Notes under the pieces: generated by a model
What the model was told of the DNA's origin: nothing
The model's input: only the letters and a program-made list of their open reading frames with translations
Database searches by the model: none
Part shown: positions 1-8,298 of the stretch, in pieces
How positions within the stretch are numbered: position 1 is the first letter of the stretch
How the letters are laid out: each line of letters starts with the position of its first letter
Program-made: the position numbers and the translations under genes
Assembly: GCA_937124585.1 (NCBI GenBank)
Contig: CAKZKT010000130.1
Coordinates: 17,615-81,614, forward strand
DNA: 64,000 bases
From: an uncultured Anaerolineae bacterium
GTDB lineage: Bacteria; Chloroflexota; Anaerolineae; CG2-30-64-16
Direction of reading: 5' to 3'

Positions 1-1
1 C

Positions 2-658
2 GTGATGGCGGTGCTCCGGCCGCTGCGCGTGATCATCGAGAACTATCCGGTGGGCCAGGTCGAGCTGATGGAGGCGATCAACAACCCCGAAGACGAGAGC
101 ATGGGCACGCGCACCGTGCCGTTCAGCCGCGAGATCTACGTCGAGCGCGACGATTTTCGCGAAAATCCGCCGAAGGGTTGGTTCCGCCTGGCGCCCGGCC
201 GCGAGGTACGCCTGAAGCATGCCTACTACATCAAGGTCACAGATGTGATCAAGGATGCCGGCGGGGAAGTGGTCGAGCTGCGTTGCACCTATGACCCGGA
301 GTCGCGCAGCGGCGTGACGTCGGATGGCCGCAAGGTGCAGGGCACGTTGCATTGGGTGTCGGCGCCACACGCAGTGGATGCCGAAGTGCGGCTTTATGAG
401 ACGCTCTTCACTGTGCCCAATCCCGACGATGTGCCGGAAGGGACTGACTGGCGGTCGTACATCAATCCGAACTCGGAAGAGGTGCTGATCGGCTGCAAAG
501 TCGAACCCAGCCTGGCCAACGCTGCCGTAGGGAATCGGTACCAATTCCTGCGGCAGGGATATTTCTGCGTGGATAAAGACTCCACGGTCGGCAGACCGGT
601 TTTCAATCGCACCGTCACCCTGAAGGATTCGTGGGCCAAAATCGAAAAGAAAGGATAG
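2..658 (+). CDS. glnS: Glutaminyl-tRNA synthetase, C-terminal part (cut by window edge)
   Basis: This is the anticodon-binding half of glutaminyl-tRNA synthetase, which charges tRNA-Gln in the cytoplasm. The 218 visible residues align from memory with E. coli GlnRS: a VIENYP stretch, the [12 protein letters not shown] segment, [24 protein letters not shown], a VPNPDD loop and the closing GYFCVDKDS and [17 protein letters not shown]. The catalytic Rossmann half with HIGH and KMSKR lies upstream of base 1, so the frame is open at the 5' edge and the first codon is not a real start. The stop at 656-658 is followed after 9 bp by bfr, whose ribosome site AGGAG overlaps the end of this gene, so the two are probably cotranscribed. 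Confidence 0.95.
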   Translation: MMAVLRPLRVIIENYPVGQVELMEAINNPEDESMGTRTVPFSREIYVERDDFRENPPKGWFRLAPGREVRLKHAYYIKVTDVIKDAGGEVVELRCTYDPESRSGVTSDGRKVQGTLHWVSAPHAVDAEVRLYETLFTVPNPDDVPEGTDWRSYINPNSEEVLIGCKVEPSLANAAVGNRYQFLRQGYFCVDKDSTVGRPVFNRTVTLKDSWAKIEKKG

Positions 659-667
659 GAGCTTCCC

Positions 668-1135
668 ATGAAAGGCAACGAACAGATCATTGCCACCCTC
701 AACATGCTGCTCGCCGATGAACTGACGGCCATCAATCAATACATCGTCCACTCGGAGATGTGCAAGAATTGGGGCTACGAGGCGCTGCATGAGGCCATCG
801 AAAAGCGCGCCATCACGGAGATGCAGCACGCCGAGATGCACATCGCCCGCATCCTCTTCCTGGAAGGCCGACCGATCGTCAGCCAGCTGAACCAGATGCA
901 CATCGGCGCGACCGTTCTGGAGCAGTTCGAGGCCGATCTCGACGCCGAACAGGCCGCGGTGAAGGCCTACAACGATGCTGTCAAACAGGCCGTCGAGCTC
1001 GGCGACAATGGGACGCGTGCCATGCTCGAGGGCATCCTGAAGGATGAAGAAGACCATCTCGACTGGCTGGAGGCGCAGCTCGATCAGATAGGGCAGATGG
1101 GCATCCAGAACTACCTGGCGCGGCAAGTGAGTTAG
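668..1135 (+). CDS. bfr: Bacterioferritin
   Basis: This 155-residue protein is a haem-containing ferritin that oxidises Fe(II) and stores it as a mineral inside a 24-subunit shell. All di-iron ferroxidase ligands are present at the E. coli Bfr positions: Glu18, Glu51, His54, Glu94, Glu127 and His130. Met52, the haem ligand shared between two subunits, is also present. The length is typical (about 155-160). The ATG at 668 has AGGAG 6 bp upstream. It follows glnS directly and is closed by a strong hairpin terminator at 1184-1215. No Fur box was recognised in the short upstream gap. Confidence 0.95.
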   Translation: MKGNEQIIATLNMLLADELTAINQYIVHSEMCKNWGYEALHEAIEKRAITEMQHAEMHIARILFLEGRPIVSQLNQMHIGATVLEQFEADLDAEQAAVKAYNDAVKQAVELGDNGTRAMLEGILKDEEDHLDWLEAQLDQIGQMGIQNYLARQVS

Positions 1136-1183
1136 GGGTGGCGGTGCAAGCAGACAGCTTGCGCGGCCTTCATCAAAATGAGA

Positions 1184-1215
1184 GGGCCAGTTGCCAGAGG
1201 GCAACCGGCCCTTTT
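1184..1215 (+). terminator. Rho-independent terminator after bfr
   Basis: The arms 1184-1195 and 1200-1211 form a 12-bp stem with one A-C mismatch and a 4-base loop, followed by TTTT at 1212-1215. It ends the glnS-bfr transcript. It also argues that the next gene starts downstream of the hairpin and not at the ATG at 1178. Confidence 0.75.
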
Positions 1216-1237
1216 CGCGTACATGGGAGCCTGCACC

Positions 1238-2638
1238 TTGATCCTGAAGAATCGCGACGCGTTGTTGCAGCACGGCAACGCTGCGGATAGGAAGATCGTG
1301 CTGGATGTGCTGGAAGCCGGTCTGGCCGCGCCCGATCCGTATGAAAACGTGAAAAAGATCGTACGCATCGAGGGCAACAAGCTGATCATCGGCCATCCTC
1401 AGCTCTCGCAGCCACCGGGTCGGCCACCGGTCGAATTCGCTCTGGACGCCATCGGCCACATTTATGTCGTGGGTGGGGGCAAAGTCGCACAGCGGCAGGC
1501 CGAAGCGCTGGAGGAGATCCTGGGTGACCGCATCAGCGACGGCCAGATCAATGCCAAGAAGGGCGACACGGTGCGCCTGAAGCGCATTCCGGTCACCCTG
1601 GCCGGCCACCCGATTCCCGACGAGGACAGCGTGGCTGGTGCGCAGCGCATCGTCGAGATCGAACGCCGGGCGCAGAAAGACGACATCGTCTTCCTGTGTC
1701 ATTCTGGCGGCGCGACCGCGCTGACGGCCCTGCCCGCGCCGGGGATCAGCCTGGCCGATCTCCAGACCATCTACCGTCTGCTCTATTTCGAGTGCGGCGC
1801 GGCCATGCCGGTGGCCAATGCGGTGCGCAATCAGCTGGTGATGCTGCATAGCCGCCATCTGCGCTATGTCGGCGAGGCCACCCTGGTGCAATTGGAAACG
1901 ACGGAGACGCCGGCCGGGTTGCGGGTTCATGCGTACGAGGCGCCCAATTACGGCGACGGCGGCTATCGGGCGGCCATCGAGGTGCTGCACGCCTATCGCC
2001 TGTGGGAGCGTGTGCCCGAATCGGTGCGTCGTTTCCTGCTGGCTGCCGATCCGCGCTACGGCCACCTGCGGCCAGAGGAGACGGCCGGAAAGCCCTGGTA
2101 CGTCTTCCGCGTCATGGGGCCAGAGGTGATGCTGGCCGCCGCGCGACGTCGCGCTGAGGAATTGGGCATCCGGCCGGTGATCCTCGCTTCGAGCCTGAAC
2201 GATGTCGAGGCGCGCGCCATCGGCGAGGCGCTGGGCTACATCGCCACGGAGATCGAGCTGCTCGGCCAGCCGCTGACGCCGCCCTGCATGTTGATCCTGG
2301 GCGGCGAGCTTGTGGTCGCGGTCGGGGATGCGACCGGCTGCGGCGGACGCAATCAGGAGTTCGTGTTGGCCGCTGCCACCCGCATCTCCGGCCGACCGCA
2401 CATCGTGATCGCCTCGATTGACTCCGAGGGCACCGACGGCCCGACCGAGTTCGCCGGCGGCATCGTGGATGGCGAGACGCTGGCGCGCGCCCAGGAGGCC
2501 GGTTTCAATTTGGCAGCCGAGCTGGCGAACCACAACTCGACCGCGGTCCTCGCCGCACTGGGCGATCTGTTGGCGACGGGCGTACGCGGCACCAATGTGC
2601 GCGATCTGCGGCTGATCTACATCTCGGCCCCGGCCTGA
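1238..2638 (+). CDS. Glycerate 2-kinase (DUF4147/MOFRL family)
   Basis: It probably phosphorylates glycerate to 2-phosphoglycerate; older databases call the family hydroxypyruvate reductase. The N-terminal DUF4147 part shows LKNRDALLQHG, AGHPIPDEDS, a glycine-rich HSGGATALTALPAPG loop and ANAVRNQL. The C-terminal MOFRL domain shows GCGGRNQEFVLAAA and SIDSEGTDGPTEFAGG. I chose TTG at 1238, giving 466 residues, because GGGAG lies 8 bp before it and the product then begins at the conserved LKNRD block. An in-frame ATG at 1223 has no ribosome site. An ATG at 1178 lies before the bfr terminator. The 3' end overlaps the convergent mobA by 22 bp. The SGGATAL loop departs slightly from the usual SGGGSAL. 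Confidence 0.85.
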   Translation: MILKNRDALLQHGNAADRKIVLDVLEAGLAAPDPYENVKKIVRIEGNKLIIGHPQLSQPPGRPPVEFALDAIGHIYVVGGGKVAQRQAEALEEILGDRISDGQINAKKGDTVRLKRIPVTLAGHPIPDEDSVAGAQRIVEIERRAQKDDIVFLCHSGGATALTALPAPGISLADLQTIYRLLYFECGAAMPVANAVRNQLVMLHSRHLRYVGEATLVQLETTETPAGLRVHAYEAPNYGDGGYRAAIEVLHAYRLWERVPESVRRFLLAADPRYGHLRPEETAGKPWYVFRVMGPEVMLAAARRRAEELGIRPVILASSLNDVEARAIGEALGYIATEIELLGQPLTPPCMLILGGELVVAVGDATGCGGRNQEFVLAAATRISGRPHIVIASIDSEGTDGPTEFAGGIVDGETLARAQEAGFNLAAELANHNSTAVLAALGDLLATGVRGTNVRDLRLIYISAPA

Positions 2639-3267
2639 CGGGCGGCTAATTCCCGGCCGCGGCGCCAATCGTCGGGTGTGTTGATGTTGAAGAACGAGAG
2701 CAAATCGGGGTCAATGCGGCGCACGGCATCCGGTGCGAGGGCGCGCACGCGAATTTCGTCGTAGAAGCAGGTCATCCGCCGGTCGCCTGCCGCCAGGTGT
2801 CGCTTGATGACCGGCAGGCAGGTGCGGCGATAGAGCGCGTGGAGCGGCTCCCACGTGGCCACGGCGGTGTCGGGATGGAGCGTTTGGGGTACGACCGCGT
2901 CGCAATCCTCTGCCAATGCAATCATCTGGCGCAGGAGCGTTTGGTTGACGAACGGCATGTCGGCGGCCAGTGCCAGCACCCACTCATGCCGGGCGGCGCT
3001 CAGGCCGGCGTGCAGCCCGGCGAGCGGCCCGGCGCCGGGAAACCGATCGGAGACGACCCGGGCCGGCACGGGCAGCGTGCGCGCCAACGCGGCGAATCGC
3101 TCCGGCGTGTTGGCGCTGAACAGGATCTCGGCCGCGAGCGGCAACACGTGCCCGACGACCCGCGCGATCAACGGCGCACCGTCCAGCTCCAGCCATAGTT
3201 TGTCCTGGCCCATGCGTCGGCTCTGGCCGCCGGCCAGGATGAGGAGCGAAAGCAGCCGCTCGACCAT
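2617..3267 (-). CDS. mobA: Molybdenum cofactor guanylyltransferase
   Basis: MobA transfers GMP from GTP onto molybdopterin to make the guanine dinucleotide form of the cofactor. The 216-residue protein starts with the nucleotide-binding signature LAGGQSRRMGQDK (about residues 11-23). It continues with FPGAGPLAGLHAGL and the metal-binding ALAADMPFV segment, and ends with an FFNINTPDDW motif typical of MobA. It lies alone on the minus strand below the tRNA-Gly terminator and converges on the glycerate kinase gene. The tungsten-type oxidoreductase of this window (15.6-17.4 kb) generally uses a pyranopterin without the nucleotide, so MobA more likely serves other enzymes of the genome. Confidence 0.92.
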   Translation of the reverse strand: MVERLLSLLILAGGQSRRMGQDKLWLELDGAPLIARVVGHVLPLAAEILFSANTPERFAALARTLPVPARVVSDRFPGAGPLAGLHAGLSAARHEWVLALAADMPFVNQTLLRQMIALAEDCDAVVPQTLHPDTAVATWEPLHALYRRTCLPVIKRHLAAGDRRMTCFYDEIRVRALAPDAVRRIDPDLLSFFNINTPDDWRRGRELAARQAGAEM

Positions 3268-3300
3268 TCAGCCCCCTGTCTTCGCATACGCCGGCCCAAT

Positions 3301-3333
3301 AAAAAACCTCCGGTTCGACCGGGGAACCGGAGG
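3301..3333 (-). terminator. Rho-independent terminator after tRNA-Gly
   Basis: Read on the minus strand, a perfect 10-bp stem (3324-3333 with 3307-3316, 7-base loop) is followed directly by six T (3306-3301). It lies 11 bp beyond the 3' end of the tRNA and ends that transcript before mobA. Confidence 0.85.
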
Positions 3334-3344
3334 CGCTAATCAGA

Positions 3345-3415
3345 GCGGGTAAGGGGATTCGAACCCCTGACATTCAGCTTGGGAAGCTGACGTTCTACCG
3401 CTGAACTATACCCGC
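3345..3415 (-). tRNA. tRNA-Gly (anticodon CCC)
   Basis: The 71-nt minus-strand sequence folds as a full cloverleaf. The acceptor stem pairs GCGGGTA with TACCCGC. The D arm is GTTC-AGCGGTA-GAAC. The anticodon stem TCAGC/GCTGA encloses the loop TTCCCAA, giving anticodon CCC, which reads GGG glycine codons. The T arm is AGGGG-TTCGAAT-CCCCT. The 3' CCA is not encoded. A terminator follows at once. Confidence 0.96.
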
Positions 3416-3563
3416 AAACAGGCGCTATTATAAAGCAGAGGCCGACGAGATGTCAAAAAACGAGAACTTCCGTAGGGCCGGGGGATGCGGGCAGGACCAA
3501 CCCGGCCGCGCCTCGGACACATCCAGCCGCAATCCTTGACCCCTCAGCCGCCGGCCGCCGGCC

Positions 3564-5048
3564 TCACGTCGTCCGCAGGTGCGGGAACAGGATCACCTCG
3601 CGGATGGATTGCTTGTCCGCGAAAAGCATGGTCAGCCGATCGATGCCGGTGCCGAAGCCACCGGTTGGCGGCATCCCGTAGCAGAGCGCGTTGAGGAAGT
3701 CCTCATCCAGCGGATGGCTGTTCTCGTCCGCGCCGGCCACGGCCTCGCGCAGCTCCACGAAGCGAGCACGCTGATCAATCGGATCGTTCAGCTCGGTGAA
3801 GGCATTGCCGAGCTCCAGGCCGCCGATGAAATACTCGAACCGTTCGACCGTGGTCGGGTCGTCGGCTTTTTTCTTCGCCAGCGGGCTGATCTCCACCGGA
3901 TAATCGAGGATGAAGGTCGGCTGGATCAATGTCGGCTCGACATGGTCGCCGAAGAGCTGATCAATCAGCTTGCCGCGCGAGGCGGTCTGCTCGGGGTGGA
4001 GCCTGGCCGCGGCCATGGCCGCGGCCAGGCTGGCCGCGTCGGGATAGCGCTGGTAGTCAATGCCGGTTGCCTGGAGGATGGCCTCGCGCATGGTGATGCG
4101 CCGCCACGGCGGGGTCAGGTCAATCGTATGGCCGTTGTAGGTGATCGTCATGCCGCGGCCCAGCTCCCGGGCAATGGCGACCAACAGCTCTTCGACCCGG
4201 CGCATCACGCCGTGATAGTCGGTGTACGCCTCGTACCACTCGAGCTGGGTGAACTCCGGGTTGTGCTTGAAGCTGATCCCCTCGTTGCGGAAATCGCGGC
4301 CGATCTCGTACACCCGTTCGTAGCCGCCCACCAGGAGGCGCTTGAGATAGAGCTCGAAGCTGATCCGCAAGAAGAGGTCCTGGTCGAGCTGGTTATGGTG
4401 GGTGATGAACGGCCGGGCCGCCGCGCCGCCGTAAATCGGCTGCAACACCGGCGTCTCCACTTCCAGGAAGCCGTTGTCGTCCAAATAGCGGCGGATCGCC
4501 TTAACGATGCGCGCGCGCGTGACGAAGATCTCGCGCACCTCTGGATTGGCGAGCAGGTCAACGTAGCGCTGGCGGTAACGGGTCTCCACATCGCGCAGGC
4601 CGTGCCATTTGTCGGGGAGCGGATTGAGGGTCTTGCCGATCAGGGCCAGCTCGCGCACCTCGCAGGTGGGCTCGCCGGTGCGCGTTGTGAACATGACTCC
4701 CCTGACGGCCAGAAAGTCGCCCAGATCAATCATCTTTTTGAAGAAGTTGTCGTAGACTTCTTCTCCGATCCGGTCGCGGCGGATGTGGATCTGGATGCGG
4801 CCACTTCCGTCCTCGATATGGGCAAAGGATGCTTTGCCCATGATGCGGACGGTCATCAGGCGACCGACCAGGCCGACTTCCTCTTCGGCAACCAGGCGGC
4901 CGTCGAGGTGCGCGGCGATCGCATCGGCCGCGGTGTGCGTGCGCGGCCACGGCAAGCGGCGCACATATGGATCGCGGCTTGTGGCTTGCAGCTCACCCAG
5001 CTTCTGACGACGGACGCGTTGTTGTTCGTTGAGGTCGAGTTCTTCCAC
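3564..5048 (-). CDS. lysS: Lysyl-tRNA synthetase, class II
   Basis: This 494-residue enzyme charges tRNA-Lys in the cytoplasm. An N-terminal OB-fold anticodon-binding domain (about residues 55-150, with VGRLMTVRIMGKASFAHIEDGSGRIQ) precedes the class II core. Motif 2 reads FRNEGISFKHNPEFTQLEWYEAY split over residues 250-275, and motif 3 is GTGIDRLTML near the C terminus. The LysRS-specific FIGGLELGNAFTELNDP block is also present. Length is normal for bacterial LysRS. It lies 41 bp downstream of greA on the same strand, so the two share the greA promoter. The greA-lysS pairing occurs in several bacterial groups. Confidence 0.96.
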   Translation of the reverse strand: MEELDLNEQQRVRRQKLGELQATSRDPYVRRLPWPRTHTAADAIAAHLDGRLVAEEEVGLVGRLMTVRIMGKASFAHIEDGSGRIQIHIRRDRIGEEVYDNFFKKMIDLGDFLAVRGVMFTTRTGEPTCEVRELALIGKTLNPLPDKWHGLRDVETRYRQRYVDLLANPEVREIFVTRARIVKAIRRYLDDNGFLEVETPVLQPIYGGAAARPFITHHNQLDQDLFLRISFELYLKRLLVGGYERVYEIGRDFRNEGISFKHNPEFTQLEWYEAYTDYHGVMRRVEELLVAIARELGRGMTITYNGHTIDLTPPWRRITMREAILQATGIDYQRYPDAASLAAAMAAARLHPEQTASRGKLIDQLFGDHVEPTLIQPTFILDYPVEISPLAKKKADDPTTVERFEYFIGGLELGNAFTELNDPIDQRARFVELREAVAGADENSHPLDEDFLNALCYGMPPTGGFGTGIDRLTMLFADKQSIREVILFPHLRTT

Positions 5049-5089
5049 GGCGATGTTCGCAGGCTCCTCTGGCGGTGGCTGGGATGGGT

Positions 5090-5563
5090 TCAGGCGATGC
5101 TGACTATCTCGAACGCGACGCTGCCGCCCGGCGTCTGGACGTGAACGACATCGCCGATCCGGTGGCCCAAGAGAGTCCGGCCGATCGGGGATTTGAACGA
5201 GATCCGCCCGTTGCCCGGATCTACCTCGGTGGAACCGACGATCGTGTATGTCTCCTCGTCACCGAAAGCCAGGTCCCGGATCGTGACTTTGCACCCGACA
5301 TCCACCGTTTCTTTGGAGCCGTTTTCGCGAATCACGACCGCATTGGCCAGGATGTTTTTCAGGGTGAGTATCCTGCCCTCGTTGAAAGCCTGCGCGTTCT
5401 TAGCCTCTTCGTAGCCGGCGTTCTCGGATACATCGCCGTCCGCTTTCGCCTCGGCGATCTGGCGCGCGATCTCCGGGCGGCGCACGTTGATTAGATAGTC
5501 GAGTTCCTCTTGGAGCTTTTTGATGCCATCCGCCGTCAGATAGGCGCTATGGGAATCTTGCAT
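5090..5563 (-). CDS. greA: Transcription elongation factor GreA
   Basis: GreA rescues backtracked RNA polymerase by stimulating cleavage of the nascent RNA. The 157-residue protein has the N-terminal coiled-coil hairpin (LTADGIKKLQEELDYL, then RPEIARQIAEAKADGDVSENAGYEEAKN with the acidic tip residues) and a C-terminal FKBP-like domain (TIVGSTEVDPGNGRISFKSPIGRTLLGHRIGD in pieces). It is the first gene of a greA-lysS transcript. Its about 130-nt leader contains a terminator-like hairpin (5622-5646), and a good promoter lies at 5704-5732. Confidence 0.95.
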   Translation of the reverse strand: MQDSHSAYLTADGIKKLQEELDYLINVRRPEIARQIAEAKADGDVSENAGYEEAKNAQAFNEGRILTLKNILANAVVIRENGSKETVDVGCKVTIRDLAFGDEETYTIVGSTEVDPGNGRISFKSPIGRTLLGHRIGDVVHVQTPGGSVAFEIVSIA

Positions 5564-5621
5564 GATCGTCGTCCCTCGTCAACTCTTTACAGCCTTTTCA
5601 GCTTCCAGGCCGGGTTACGAG

Positions 5622-5646
5622 AAAAAAAGAAGCGCCACCGGCGCCT
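5622..5646 (-). terminator. Terminator-like hairpin in the greA leader (possible attenuator)
   Basis: On the minus strand AGGCGCC pairs with GGCGCTT around a GGT loop (7 bp including one G-U pair). It is followed by C and seven T (5628-5622). It sits between the greA promoter and the greA start codon, so it can only end transcription before greA. A second stem, GCCGTC/GACGGC at about 5671-5690, lies upstream in the same leader. Confidence 0.5.
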
Positions 5647-5703
5647 GGAAGACAGCCACAAATAAACTTAGCCGTCAGTGGCTAGACGGCTTGGATAGAA
5701 TAA

Positions 5704-5732
5704 ATTATAGCGTAGACCGACAGAACGCGCAA
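5704..5732 (-). promoter_or_regulatory. Sigma70-type promoter for greA-lysS
   Basis: On the minus strand a perfect TATAAT (5709-5704) lies exactly 17 bp from TTGCGC (5732-5727), which matches the first three bases of the -35 consensus. The predicted start is near 5697, giving a leader of about 130 nt to the greA ATG at 5563. Confidence 0.6.
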
Positions 5733-5802
5733 ATCGCAAGCATGGACGCCGTGCATGTTTTGTTTGACCAGGAGGAACGGCCATGTTACCATGTGGTCGG
5801 CC

Positions 5803-7071
5803 ATGAACAGAACGACAGTGAACAGATGTCCCCCCTGGCGGATCGCCCTCATTGCGCCTTTCGGGTTGCGCGCCAAAGGCACGACGCGCGCGCGGATTTT
5901 GTCTCTGGCGCGACAGCTGGCTCAGATCGGCCACACCGTGGCGGTCTTCATTCCGCCGTATGACAGTCCTCAGGATGCCGGCCTGATCTGGAACGATTCC
6001 GGCGTGGAGGTCGTCAACATGGCGTTGCCGAGTGGCGGGGTTGTCCGGCCGTCGGGACATCTGATCCTGGCCCGACGGCTGTACTGCGCCGTGCGCGCCT
6101 GGCGCCCTGATCTCGTCCATGCGTTCAAGCCGAAAGGGCCTTCCGGGCTGGCAGCCATGTTCCTGTGGTTGGCTGCCGACCGTTGTCCGGTGGCGATAGA
6201 CAGCGACGACTGGGAGGGACCGGGCGGCTGGAACGATGATCCGCGCACCGGCTATTCGGCAGCCCAGAGGCTTTTCTTCGCCTGGCAGGAGCGCTTCGGC
6301 CTGGCGCACGCGGACGCATGGACGGTGACCAGCGCGTGTCTGCGCCAGCGCGCCATCGCGTTCGGCGCCGCGCCGGAGCGGGTCTGGGTGCTTCACAACG
6401 GCATCTCCAGCCCGGAGATCTTCGCGGCCGATCCGGTCAGACCGGCCGTCGGCGACCATGTGCAGGCTGCTGCGGCCGGAATCGGCCAGCCCTCGGCCAT
6501 CCTGTATACGCGTTTCGCCGGCGTGCGGCCCGACGAGGTGGCGGCCATTTGGGCCGCGGTGCGTCGCAGCCAGCCGGATGCCCGGCTTACGGTGGTGGGG
6601 CAGGGCGTCGCGCACGAAGAACGCAGGCTGCTGGCCGCGCCGGGCATCACGGTGGCGGGCTGGACCGAACCGGAGCAGCTGCCGCAGGTGTTGGCCTCCG
6701 GCCAGGTGGCGCTGGTTCCGTGGGACGACAAGCCCACGAATCGCGCTCGCCACAGCGCCAAGGTCCTCGAGCTGATGGCAGCCGGACTGCCGATCGTCGC
6801 CTACGCCGTGGGGGAGTTGCCCGTCACTCTCGGCGATGCGGGGGTGCTGGTTCCGGCCGGCGACCGCGTGGCGTTCGCGCGTGAGGTGACGGCTTTGCTG
6901 GCCGATGCAGAGCGTCGAGCGCAGCTGGGTGCGAGGGCGCGCGCCCGTGTGGCCGCACATTTCACCTGGCCGCGGCTGATCCACATTGCCCTGGAAGCCT
7001 ACGCGCGGGCCATGGCAGCACGGCAGCCGGGCGCAGGCAGCATCGGCAGCACAAATCCTGAGACCCTATGA
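5803..7071 (+). CDS. Glycosyltransferase family 4 protein
   Basis: It is a GT-B fold glycosyltransferase that probably adds a sugar from a nucleotide donor to a lipid or polysaccharide acceptor. The N-terminal domain (WRIALIAPFGLRAKGTTRARI, then a DLVHAFKPKGPSGL acceptor-side segment) is followed by a donor-binding domain. There LTVVGQG, a VALVPWDDKPTNRARHSAKVLELMAAGLPIVAY region in pieces and GVLVPAGD match group 1 transferases. The start is uncertain: in-frame ATGs lie at 5791 and 5803. The best ribosome site, AGGAGG at 5770-5775, is ideally spaced for an out-of-frame ATG at 5783. That ATG opens a 7-codon ORF whose TGA overlaps the ATG at 5803, which is why I chose 5803. The gene overlaps the next one by 4 bp (ATGA). 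Confidence 0.85.
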   Translation: MNRTTVNRCPPWRIALIAPFGLRAKGTTRARILSLARQLAQIGHTVAVFIPPYDSPQDAGLIWNDSGVEVVNMALPSGGVVRPSGHLILARRLYCAVRAWRPDLVHAFKPKGPSGLAAMFLWLAADRCPVAIDSDDWEGPGGWNDDPRTGYSAAQRLFFAWQERFGLAHADAWTVTSACLRQRAIAFGAAPERVWVLHNGISSPEIFAADPVRPAVGDHVQAAAAGIGQPSAILYTRFAGVRPDEVAAIWAAVRRSQPDARLTVVGQGVAHEERRLLAAPGITVAGWTEPEQLPQVLASGQVALVPWDDKPTNRARHSAKVLELMAAGLPIVAYAVGELPVTLGDAGVLVPAGDRVAFAREVTALLADAERRAQLGARARARVAAHFTWPRLIHIALEAYARAMAARQPGAGSIGSTNPETL

Positions 7072-7481
7072 CCGAGACTGCATTGTCGAGAATCCGCTTT
7101 CATCCGGCCATGCGCTGGGCAGCCGTCGTTGCGTGGATGGCCATTATCTTCGCGCTGTCGGCGCAGCCGGCGTTGCCCGACCTGATGCCCGGACTGCCAA
7201 GGGCAGAGGAATTCGCCGGCCATCTGGCTGTCTATGCAGTTCTGGCCGTTTTGTTGTGGTGGGCGCTGGTTGGGACGACGGGCACCCGCTATCCGGCCAC
7301 GTGGGCCCTGCTGCTCACCATGCTCTACGGTGTCAGCGACGAATTCCATCAGAGCTTTGTGCCGGGCCGTGTCGTGTCGGTCGAAGACCTGTGGCTCGAT
7401 CTGGTCGGCGCCGGACTGGCGCTGTTGGCCCTTTCTTGGGTGCGTGGCCGTCGGCTGCGCCGTCATATCGCCGAGCTGTGA
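7068..7481 (+). CDS. VanZ-family membrane protein
   Basis: This 137-residue protein has four hydrophobic segments (about residues 17-32, 50-68, 78-90 and 110-128). It also carries the VanZ-like core YGVSDEFHQSFVPGR followed by a D..LDLVGAGL helix. The family is named after the teicoplanin-resistance accessory protein VanZ, but most members are uncharacterised. The start overlaps the stop of the glycosyltransferase (ATGA), so the two are translationally coupled and may act together on an envelope component. It converges on scpA with a gap of only 12 bp. Confidence 0.8.
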   Translation: MTETALSRIRFHPAMRWAAVVAWMAIIFALSAQPALPDLMPGLPRAEEFAGHLAVYAVLAVLLWWALVGTTGTRYPATWALLLTMLYGVSDEFHQSFVPGRVVSVEDLWLDLVGAGLALLALSWVRGRRLRRHIAEL

Positions 7482-7493
7482 GCGTAGCAAGCG

Positions 7494-8279
7494 TCAGAGC
7501 GCGCCGACGTCTGCTTCCCCGTTTGCACCCATCTCCTCTGCCGGACGTCGCGCTGCGGCCGGCATCGCTGCGAGGATGATTTCGCCGAAGAGGCGCTCCT
7601 GAGTGGCACATACCTCTCCGCGTTTGATCAGCTCGAGCACGGCCAACAGGGTGACGATGATCTCCACGCGCTGGCGGGCATCCTGGAGGAGCGAGCGAAA
7701 GGTGATGCTGCGGCCGTCGGCCAGGCGTTCGCGGATCAGCCCGATCTGATCGCGGATCGTCAGCGTGAACGGCACGACGACTCCGGGCGGGATCGGCGGC
7801 GGGGGCGGCAGGTTGACCAGGGCGCGCTGCGCAGCCGCGACCAGATCGGCCAGGGTGATGCTGCCCTCGGCCAGCCGCGTCGCGATCTCCGGCGGGGGTG
7901 CCACGCGCGGATAGGTGTGCCAGCCGCGCTCCTCGATGGCGCGTAGCTGCTGCGCGACTTCTTTGAAGCGTTTGTATTCTTTGATCTGGCGCGCCAGCGC
8001 CTCGGCCGGATCTTCTTCCTCTTCCTCGTCTTCTGTCGGTGGCGCCGACGGCAACAAGATGCGCGATTTGATCCAGATCAGCCGCGCGGCCACCAGCAGG
8101 AAATCGGTCAGCAGGTCGGGCTGCAATTCCTCGATCTGGCGGATGTGCGCCAGGAATTGATCGGTGACGGCAGCGAGTGCGATCGCGCTGATGTCGAGCT
8201 TCTCGCGTTCGATCAGCTGGAGCAGCAGGTCGAGCGGTCCCTGGTAGACCGGCAGGTTCACCTCGTAGGTATCGGTCAT
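7494..8279 (-). CDS. scpA: Segregation and condensation protein A
   Basis: ScpA is the kleisin subunit that bridges SMC heads in the chromosome-condensing SMC-ScpA-ScpB complex. The N-terminal helix set is classic: YQGPLDLLLQLIEREKLDIS, IALAAVTDQFLAHI, then LLTDFLLVAARLIWIKSRILLP. An acidic linker (TEDEEEEEDP) follows. A winged-helix end has VEIIVTLLAVLELIKRGEV and ERLFGEI. The start ATG at 8279 gives 261 residues; longer versions read into the end of the neighbouring amidase gene. scpB is not adjacent on either side. Confidence 0.92.
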   Translation of the reverse strand: MTDTYEVNLPVYQGPLDLLLQLIEREKLDISAIALAAVTDQFLAHIRQIEELQPDLLTDFLLVAARLIWIKSRILLPSAPPTEDEEEEEDPAEALARQIKEYKRFKEVAQQLRAIEERGWHTYPRVAPPPEIATRLAEGSITLADLVAAAQRALVNLPPPPPIPPGVVVPFTLTIRDQIGLIRERLADGRSITFRSLLQDARQRVEIIVTLLAVLELIKRGEVCATQERLFGEIILAAMPAAARRPAEEMGANGEADVGAL

Positions 8280-8298
8280 TGGCTGGCTGCGCGCCTCT

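Noticed and set aside
1178..1237. Upstream extension of the glycerate kinase to ATG 1178
   Set aside because: These bases form the bfr terminator hairpin; the conserved protein begins at the TTG with a ribosome site at 1238.
3579..5144. 521-codon open frame on the plus strand opposite lysS
   Set aside because: It is antisense to a complete lysS gene, has no ribosome site or recognisable motif, and long antisense frames are expected at this GC content.
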